A stretch of DNA of 17,189 nucleotides, taken from DAOTXL01 sp034434895. GTDB taxonomy: Bacteria > Chloroflexota > Anaerolineae > JAAYZQ01. The notes below the pieces were generated by a model. That model ran no database searches. It was not told the origin of the DNA and saw nothing but the letters and a program-made list of their open reading frames with translations. The position numbers were made by a program, and so were the translations under genes. The stretch covers positions 1 through 17,189 of the forward strand of contig DAOTYI010000019.1 of assembly GCA_034434895.1 (NCBI GenBank). Reading direction: 5' to 3'. This document shows, one piece after another, positions 12,602 to 17,189 of the stretch (position 1 is the first letter of the stretch; the number at the start of each line of letters is the position of its first letter).

Positions 12602-13819
12602 TTATAGCTCTGGTAACCCGGATCTGCCTCCCGTCGTCAGGGGATCGTCCAGACCAAAGTAACCTTCCGCCCACAGGTGGCCGAGCAAAGCCCCTTCCCG
12701 GATGAAATCCTGGATGCCGGGCAAATCGGCAGCCCGTCGTGCCTGGGTATAGCCTTGCTCGTCACGATAGAGAATCCACAGTTCCTCGGCCTGGAGGCCA
12801 TTGACAAAAAAGGGGGAATGGGTCGTAACCATCAACTGACTGCGGGCCGATGCCTGGCGGCACTCTTCAGCCAGTTCAGGCAACAGACGTGGATGCAGGT
12901 GGTTCTCCGGCTCCTCAATGCCGATCAAGGGCGGCGGATCAGGATCATAAAGCACGGTCAGATAAGCCAACATCTTGAGTGTCCCATCAGAGGCAAAGCG
13001 AGCCAGAATCGGTTGTTCAAAGGGGGCATCTTTGATCTGCAACAGCAGGCGGCCATCGGGCATAATGGTCGAATCTACCTTTTGCAGTCGGGGCACACGG
13101 CGGCGCAAGGTGTTCAGGATCTGATCCAGGCGATCGGGGTGTTGCTCGGACAGATATTGCATCACATTGGGCAGGTTGTCGCCCGAAACAGACAGGCGTT
13201 CCTGGGGACCGGCTTCAGGCACGGAGCGGGCGTGTTCGGCTCTGAGATAAGAGAGGTACCAGCCGGTGATAAAACGCCGCAAGGCACTCACGCGAGGATG
13301 CCGGGCGAACTGGCCAAGAGTGTTGACAGCCAGCATTTCGGCCGAATCCAACCTTTCCTCGATGCGGATGTCCTGCTCATCGGGCATCTCGCCGCTGATG
13401 ACCCGCCCGGTCCCTTCCCGAAAATCCAGGAAACGGAATGGCCTCCCCCGTTGTCTACGCCGCCACTGCAGCCATTCCTCGGCCACGTAGGGCCCCCGAG
13501 GCCCCTCGTCAATGGTCAGATGATAGGTGATCAAAGGAGATCGAGCCTGCTCCCGATACCGAAGCTCAAATTCCAATGGGCCTTCCGCGCCGCGTGTCCG
13601 CAGTTCTTTGAAACGCCCCCGCCGATCCCATGCCTGACGCAGACCGGTGGAGAAACATTCTGACAGAAAGGCAAACACGTCAAAAACAGTTGATTTGCCA
13701 CTGCCATTAGGTCCCAGAAAGACGGTCAAAGGTGCAAGGGGCCGGAGTTCCAGGTTCCGCAAAGCCCGATAGTTTCTGACCACAAGGGCTTCAATGCGCG
13801 GTCTCACCTGCTGTTTCAT
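12602..13819 (-). CDS. AAA-family (COG4637/AAA_21-like, SMC/OLD-related) ATPase
   Basis: A 405-residue ABC-type AAA ATPase. Walker A is GPNGSGKST (36-44), the signature-like loop is FASDGTLKMLA (275-285), Walker B is LIGIEEPENHLHP (298-310) and the switch His lies in TTHSPFFVN (332-340). The N-terminus IEALVVRNYRALRNLEL is typical of this group. The middle part has no recognised domain. The likely start is 13819, where the ATG overlaps the coaX TGA by four bases; an ATG at 13837 with AGGGA five bases upstream is a fair alternative. It is followed by a DUF4276 gene, its usual partner. The pairing resembles defence ATPase/Toprim systems, yet it is embedded between coaX and coaBC with coupled junctions, which argues for co-expression with housekeeping genes. 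Confidence 0.88.
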   Translation of the reverse strand: MKQQVRPRIEALVVRNYRALRNLELRPLAPLTVFLGPNGSGKSTVFDVFAFLSECFSTGLRQAWDRRGRFKELRTRGAEGPLEFELRYREQARSPLITYHLTIDEGPRGPYVAEEWLQWRRRQRGRPFRFLDFREGTGRVISGEMPDEQDIRIEERLDSAEMLAVNTLGQFARHPRVSALRRFITGWYLSYLRAEHARSVPEAGPQERLSVSGDNLPNVMQYLSEQHPDRLDQILNTLRRRVPRLQKVDSTIMPDGRLLLQIKDAPFEQPILARFASDGTLKMLAYLTVLYDPDPPPLIGIEEPENHLHPRLLPELAEECRQASARSQLMVTTHSPFFVNGLQAEELWILYRDEQGYTQARRAADLPGIQDFIREGALLGHLWAEGYFGLDDPLTTGGRSGLPEL

Positions 13820-14616
13820 GGATCCTTGCTCTCGCATCTTGATCCCTGCCTCTTTGTGATCTCCCAGACCAGCCGCAGGCCCTCCAGCGTCAACCACGGG
13901 TCCACGGCGTCAATCACCCCGGTTTCAGCGGCGATGAGAGGGGCCAGCCCGCCGGTGGCGATGACCTTCATCTCCGGCCCCAGCTCCGCCCGGAAACGGG
14001 CCACCAGCCCTTCCACCAGGCCGACATACCCAAACAGCAGGCCCGACTGCATGGCCTGGACGGTGTTCTTGCCGATGACCGACGGGGGACGGGCCAGCTC
14101 GATGCGCGGCAACCTGGCTGTGCGCTGGAACAGGGCCTCGGCCGCGATGCCGATGCCCGGGGCGATGGCCCCCCCCAGATAGTCGCCCCCGGTAGAGATA
14201 AGATCGAAGGTGGTGGCCGTGCCCAGATCGACCACACAGGCCGGCCCGCCGTAGCGGTGATAGGCCGCCACCGCGTTCACCACCCGGTCGGCCCCGACCT
14301 CGGCGGGGTTGTCCAGGCAGATGCGTACGCCGGTGTGCAGGCGGGCATCCACCACCAGCGCCGAATGGTGGAAGTAACGCTGCGACAGCTTTTCAAAGAC
14401 GCCGGTCAGCGGCGGCACCACGCTGGCGATGATCACCCCTTCCACGGCCTGCGGTTCCTGCCCTGAACGCTGGAACAGGTCCAGGATCAGCATGGCATAC
14501 TCGTCGGCCATGCGGTGATGATCGGTGGCAACACGCCAGTGAGCGATCAGCTCTTCGCCCCGGTACAGGCCCATCACCACGTTGGTATTTCCGATGTCTA
14601 TGCAGAACAGGGACAT
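13816..14616 (-). CDS. coaX: Type III pantothenate kinase
   Basis: A 266-residue kinase that makes phosphopantothenate, the first committed step of CoA synthesis. Family motifs are FCIDIGNTNVVMGL (Asp7 in the phosphate loop), GADRVVNAVAAYHRYG (108-123) with the pantothenate-binding segment, VVDLGTATTFDL (128-139) and GGAIAPGIG (148-156). The start at 14616 is backed by GAGGAG six bases upstream; the frame continues to 14685 without a ribosome site. It is the first gene of the minus-strand run that later includes coaBC, so both CoA steps are likely co-regulated. The TGA stop overlaps the ATPase ATG. Length is normal for CoaX. Confidence 0.95.
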   Translation of the reverse strand: MSLFCIDIGNTNVVMGLYRGEELIAHWRVATDHHRMADEYAMLILDLFQRSGQEPQAVEGVIIASVVPPLTGVFEKLSQRYFHHSALVVDARLHTGVRICLDNPAEVGADRVVNAVAAYHRYGGPACVVDLGTATTFDLISTGGDYLGGAIAPGIGIAAEALFQRTARLPRIELARPPSVIGKNTVQAMQSGLLFGYVGLVEGLVARFRAELGPEMKVIATGGLAPLIAAETGVIDAVDPWLTLEGLRLVWEITKRQGSRCESKDP

Positions 14617-14642
14617 GGCTTTCTCCTCACAACCGTGGACGA

Positions 14643-14659
14643 AAAGTGCCTGGCACTTT
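14643..14659 (-). terminator. Hairpin with short T-run downstream of the RiPP cluster
   Basis: AAAGTGCC and GGCACTTT (14643-14650, 14652-14659) pair almost end to end. On the minus strand the stem is followed by a short T stretch. It lies 90 bases past the S26 peptidase stop and before coaX, a sensible place to end the peptide-cluster transcript. The same design with changed base pairs occurs at 2862-2876. The rest of 14617-14748 holds nothing recognisable. Confidence 0.45.
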
Positions 14660-14748
14660 GGGCCTAGGGGATATTGTTTAAGCACCCTCCGGCGAGGGGA
14701 AAGGGGCCAGGGAGCAGGAGTGAGGTCGAATCGAACATGGTCCAGGTA

Positions 14749-15369
14749 CTAACCCGGCCGGTCGAGGATCAGGTCATAAGGCTTGCGGCACCAGAAATAG
14801 CCATCCTGGGGGCTCCAGGTGGCCACCGTCCGCCGCCGGTGGACATACTTGATCAGGGGGCCATTCGCGGTGGTCAGGTGGATCTGGGCCACATCCGGCC
14901 GCCACAGGCGGCGCACCAGCCCGCCGGAGCGCAAGGCGCGATAGGGCCAACCCAGCCACGGCGTCAGATAACGGCGCAGCCGCCGCCAGGCGGCCCACAT
15001 CTGCCCGACGCGCCCCCCCCAGACGCGCCGCACCCTCCCCTGGCGCTCGACAAAGCAGACGCGGCCGATCAGCTCTCCGGCCCGGACCGGCGCCGAATCG
15101 GGGGCAGGCCAGCCATCCCCCTGGGTGATCAGGCCGGCCGCGGTGCAGGCCCGCACCCGGTGGACGACCGGCAGGACCTGGCCTTCCGGGCGGGGGTGGG
15201 CAAACAGGATCACATCGCCGGGCCGCACCGCCTCCAGCGAGGCCGGCGACACCAGCAGGATGTCCCCCGGCCGGAAGGTGCCGGACATGCTGCTGCCCCG
15301 GTAGGGGCAGGCGACCAGGCCGGTCTCTCCCCACCCGTGCCGGCCTGGCAGGTTGGGGGTCAGATCCAT
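14749..15369 (-). CDS. S26-type (signal-peptidase-I-like) protease of the RiPP cluster
   Basis: A 206-residue protein with the S26 signature YRGSSMSGTFRPGDILLV (23-40), catalytic Ser27. GDVILFAHP follows, then VVHRVRACTAAGLITQGDG (68-86). The HRV plus GD arrangement is that of the Ser-His type of signal peptidase (archaeal/ER, SipW-like), with His70, and there is no Ser-Lys dyad. No hydrophobic anchor is evident at either end, so it may be soluble, unlike general signal peptidases. The C-terminal 90 residues are Arg/Trp-rich and unassigned. It follows the precursor gene with a four-base gap, so its likely job is leader cleavage; that is inferred from context. Similar S26 proteins occur in other radical SAM peptide clusters. 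Confidence 0.8.
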   Translation of the reverse strand: MDLTPNLPGRHGWGETGLVACPYRGSSMSGTFRPGDILLVSPASLEAVRPGDVILFAHPRPEGQVLPVVHRVRACTAAGLITQGDGWPAPDSAPVRAGELIGRVCFVERQGRVRRVWGGRVGQMWAAWRRLRRYLTPWLGWPYRALRSGGLVRRLWRPDVAQIHLTTANGPLIKYVHRRRTVATWSPQDGYFWCRKPYDLILDRPG

Positions 15370-15373
15370 CCTA

Positions 15374-15553
15374 TTAAGAATATCCTACGCTCCCGGTCGC
15401 ACAGATTGACACCCACTCTCCAGCACTACACCCCGGCTTTCCCGTTGGGTTCACTCCACTGGGGCTACAGGTGCCACCCAGGGCCGGCATCACCTCCCCC
15501 AGGTCGAGGATCTGCGGTTTGACATACTCGATCTTTTTTCGCTTCTCTTCCAC
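15374..15553 (-). CDS. Putative RiPP precursor peptide (59 aa, three Cys)
   Basis: I start this at the GTG 15553 because AAAGGAGG lies six bases upstream; a TTG at 15580 lies within the hairpin and lacks a site. The charged leader MEEKRKKIEYVKPQILDLGE carries a Y-xx-P-x-L-like motif seen in leaders recognised by PqqD-type domains. The core after GG is Gly/Ser/Thr-rich with Cys29, Cys42 and Cys51, each opening a CxxG or CxxGx unit: CSPSG, CSAGE, CATGS. That repeated pattern, plus a radical SAM/SPASM enzyme two genes upstream and a protease next, makes a modified peptide likely. Cross-link type (thioether or carbon-carbon) cannot be read. I cannot name a known precursor family with certainty. 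Confidence 0.75.
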   Translation of the reverse strand: MEEKRKKIEYVKPQILDLGEVMPALGGTCSPSGVNPTGKPGCSAGEWVSICATGSVGYS

Positions 15554-15569
15554 GGTTTTCCTCCTTTCG

Positions 15570-15601
15570 TTGTAGGGCAACTGCTCGCAGTTGCCCTACA
15601 A
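15570..15601 (-). repeat. Perfect 14-bp palindrome at the HPrK-like stop, upstream of the precursor (H7)
   Basis: TTGTAGGGCAACTG and CAGTTGCCCTACAA (15570-15583, 15588-15601) enclose a four-base loop. The TAG stop of the HPrK-like gene (15598-15596) is part of the left arm on the minus strand. The precursor ribosome site follows a few bases later. It could set different mRNA levels for the enzymes and the peptide. No U-run is present. Confidence 0.7.
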
Positions 15602-16090
15602 TTTGAGCAGCTCCAGCGTCGCCGGTGAAAGGTTAAAGTACAGCTCATAGCCCGGCGCGGTTCGGCAGACGGCAGCCAGGTGGGCAAAGAGACCCTTTTT
15701 GCTCGCCAGATCATAGTCCCTTTGCCAGGCCACCTCAAACAGGGCGTCGGTCAGGTAGCGGCAGGTTTCCAGTCCACCCAGCGGCCTCAGGCGCGAGGTC
15801 GGCGCCTGAAACAGGCGAAAGATGGCCCGCAACGGGATGGCCCGCAGCGCGGTCGCCTCTTCTGCCGACAGCGGCCCCTCATACGCGCGTCGCCCCCCAT
15901 CGGCCACACCCCAGCGGCCATCCGGGCCGGGCACCAGGTAGACAACATCGGCGGCTATCTGCGGCGCATATCCGCTCAACAGCTCGCAGATGGTGCTCTT
16001 GCCGGCCCCCGACGGCCCCAGAAAGATCAGCGCCCCGCCGTCGGTCTGCACGGCCGAAGCATGGACGGCCGGGATCAGGGGGGCGTTCAT
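15596..16090 (-). CDS. HPr-kinase-like P-loop protein of the RiPP cluster (ScmC-like)
   Basis: A 164-residue protein with ALIFLGPSGAGKSTICELLSG (20-40), a Walker A loop placed as in HPr kinase/phosphorylase C-terminal domains, then IAADVVYLVP (45-54) and a short helical tail. It is about half the length of true HprK, lacks the N-terminal domain, and there is no HPr context, so it is not a carbon-catabolite enzyme. Short HprK-like proteins accompany radical SAM maturation and lasso-type peptide clusters, and the SynChlorMet cassette has one (ScmC); assignment to that cassette is from memory of the family. Its ATG overlaps the radical SAM stop by four bases (ATGA). Its stop lies in palindrome H7. 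Confidence 0.8.
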   Translation of the reverse strand: MNAPLIPAVHASAVQTDGGALIFLGPSGAGKSTICELLSGYAPQIAADVVYLVPGPDGRWGVADGGRRAYEGPLSAEEATALRAIPLRAIFRLFQAPTSRLRPLGGLETCRYLTDALFEVAWQRDYDLASKKGLFAHLAAVCRTAPGYELYFNLSPATLELLKL

Positions 16091-17189
16091 GGCCCCCCTC
16101 GCCGCCGGCTGGCGGGAAAAAGCCCCCGTCGGTCGGCCTCGGCGCACAGCCAGGAGGGTGCTACCAGCCGCCCGCTATCCTGATAGTTCTGGGCCACGCA
16201 GTAGGTCAGGCAGCGGCGGGCGTGGATGCACTCCCCACACACACCGGGATACTCCCCATCCAGCCCGGCACGCAGTTGCCGCAGCAGGGGATGGTTCAGC
16301 CACACCTCGGCCACGCTCCTGTCCCGCAGGTTGCCAAAGCAGAGTTCCGGGATGGTCTGACCGATGCCGCACAGGGCCATCTCCCCGCTGCCCAGGATGC
16401 CCAGGATGTGGCGCACATGGCACGAACCGTCGCTGGCTGACTGAACCAGTTCGCCCACGGTGTACAGCGCCGGCGGCGTGCTCAGGATGAGGCGGATCGG
16501 CGTGCGCTGCTGCAAGGGCCCGCGCACAAAACGGGCCAGCGCCAGTGTCTCTTCCAGGTCGAGGGTTTCGCCTCGCCGGTGCATGGCCAACCCCCGGCCG
16601 GCAGCCGTGACCGGGTTGAACTTGACCGAGCCGGCCCCCAGTTCTACCGCCAATTGTACCACATTTTCCACGAATTGTAAAGACCCTTTGTGGGGGCACA
16701 TGATCAGTTGCGGCCGATAACCGGCCTCCACCAGATGGCGGAACCCCCTGACGGCCGCCTCGAAGCTGCCGGCCACGCCCCGAAAGGCATCGTGCACCTC
16801 GGCGTTGGGACCGTCTATGCTGACCGAAACAAAGCGGAGGTTAGTTCGCTCCTTGAGGTGCCGGGCCAGGGCCGCATCAATCAGGGTGCCGTTGGTCTCC
16901 ATGATGATCTCCAGCCCCTCGGCAGACAGGAAATCCACGATCTCGACAAAGTGGGGGTGGAGCGTCGGTTCCCCGCCGGTCAGCTTGGCGTCGGTCAGGC
17001 CCAACGGCCTGGCTTCGGCCACGGCGCGGCGCAGCAAGTCCAGGTCCAGGCACTCGCCCGGCGACGGTTCCCCCCGGACAAAGGTGGGGGTGATCCAGCA
17101 GTGGCGGCAGGCCAGATTGCAGCCGGAGGTCAGGTACAGGTAGAAGGAGGTGAGCGGGGGCACACCCTCCGGCAGGGCGGGCGGGGGCC
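16087..17189 (-). CDS. Radical SAM/SPASM peptide maturase, 5' end beyond the window (ScmF-like)
   Basis: The core YLTSGCNLACRHCWITP contains the CxxxCxxC cluster motif. TGGEPTLHP, ETNGTLID and SIDGPNAEVHD are further radical SAM strands. The C-terminal SPASM region has Cys in DGSCHVRH, ALCGIG, GVCGECIHARRCLTYC and WLC, fitting two auxiliary Fe-S clusters. The WI-P after the cluster recalls ScmF of SynChlorMet cassettes. The earliest start in the window is GTG 17163, but its ribosome site would be only two bases away. The same frame stays open upstream (LPEGVPPLTS), so the true start is probably outside. It likely modifies the Cys-rich precursor encoded two genes downstream. No PqqD-like recognition protein is visible; it may lie further upstream. 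Confidence 0.9.
   Translation of the reverse strand, partial: PPPALPEGVPPLTSFYLYLTSGCNLACRHCWITPTFVRGEPSPGECLDLDLLRRAVAEARPLGLTDAKLTGGEPTLHPHFVEIVDFLSAEGLEIIMETNGTLIDAALARHLKERTNLRFVSVSIDGPNAEVHDAFRGVAGSFEAAVRGFRHLVEAGYRPQLIMCPHKGSLQFVENVVQLAVELGAGSVKFNPVTAAGRGLAMHRRGETLDLEETLALARFVRGPLQQRTPIRLILSTPPALYTVGELVQSASDGSCHVRHILGILGSGEMALCGIGQTIPELCFGNLRDRSVAEVWLNHPLLRQLRAGLDGEYPGVCGECIHARRCLTYCVAQNYQDSGRLVAPSWLCAEADRRGLFPASRRRGGP

Noticed and set aside
15554..15580. TTG start giving a 68-residue precursor
   Set aside because: It would place the AAAGGAGG ribosome site inside the coding sequence and the start inside hairpin H7.

Overview
The window is GC-rich DNA from a free-living bacterium. Gene density is high, ribosome sites are AGGAGG-type, and adjacent genes often share ATGA stop/start overlaps. 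The general look (SelB type, xseAB and coaX/coaBC content, many small palindromic repeats) suggests a Chloroflexota-like metagenomic genome. That assignment is an impression, because no phylogenetic marker is present. Both ends are cut inside genes.

Layout. 1-993 (minus): a nucleotidyltransferase (MNT)/HEPN pair resembling a toxin-antitoxin module, with HEPN running off the left edge. 1000-1350: no gene, two palindromes. 1351-2501 (minus): a small thioredoxin-like protein and a cation diffusion facilitator, translationally coupled. 2589-2681: two divergent promoters. 2762-2853 (plus): a tRNASec-like RNA gene with a long variable arm and a very short D loop, but with a GCA (cysteine) anticodon and U at the discriminator position. 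It is followed 38 bases later by selB (2892-4820). 4821-5327: no gene, but three mobile-looking short elements (A1, B, C1). 5328-6017 (plus): a Crp/Fnr-type regulator, convergent with a DUF1858 redox-disulfide protein (6024-6245, minus). 6246-6858: elements C2 and A2 and a promoter. 6859-8193 (plus): an MFS exporter.

8226-14616 (minus) is one long gene run, read in the order coaX, AAA ATPase, DUF4276 protein, coaBC, P1-family peptidase, xseA, xseB. Two coenzyme A genes are separated by an ATPase plus Toprim-like pair of the kind seen in anti-phage systems. A copy of element A fills the gap inside that pair. 14749-17189 (minus) is a RiPP-type peptide cluster: radical SAM/SPASM maturase (cut by the right edge), HPr-kinase-like P-loop protein, a 59-residue Cys/Gly-rich precursor, and an S26-type peptidase. 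It resembles the SynChlorMet (Scm) cassettes.

The most notable item is the tRNA. A tRNASec-shaped RNA with a cysteine anticodon directly upstream of selB could mean that Cys codons are recoded for selenocysteine, that a tRNACys mimics tRNASec, or that it is a degenerate selC. The second theme is the density of short palindromic or mobile elements. They recur, have recognisable ends and in places target duplications, show stem sequences that change while pairing is kept, and in three places supply or abut the stop codon of a gene.
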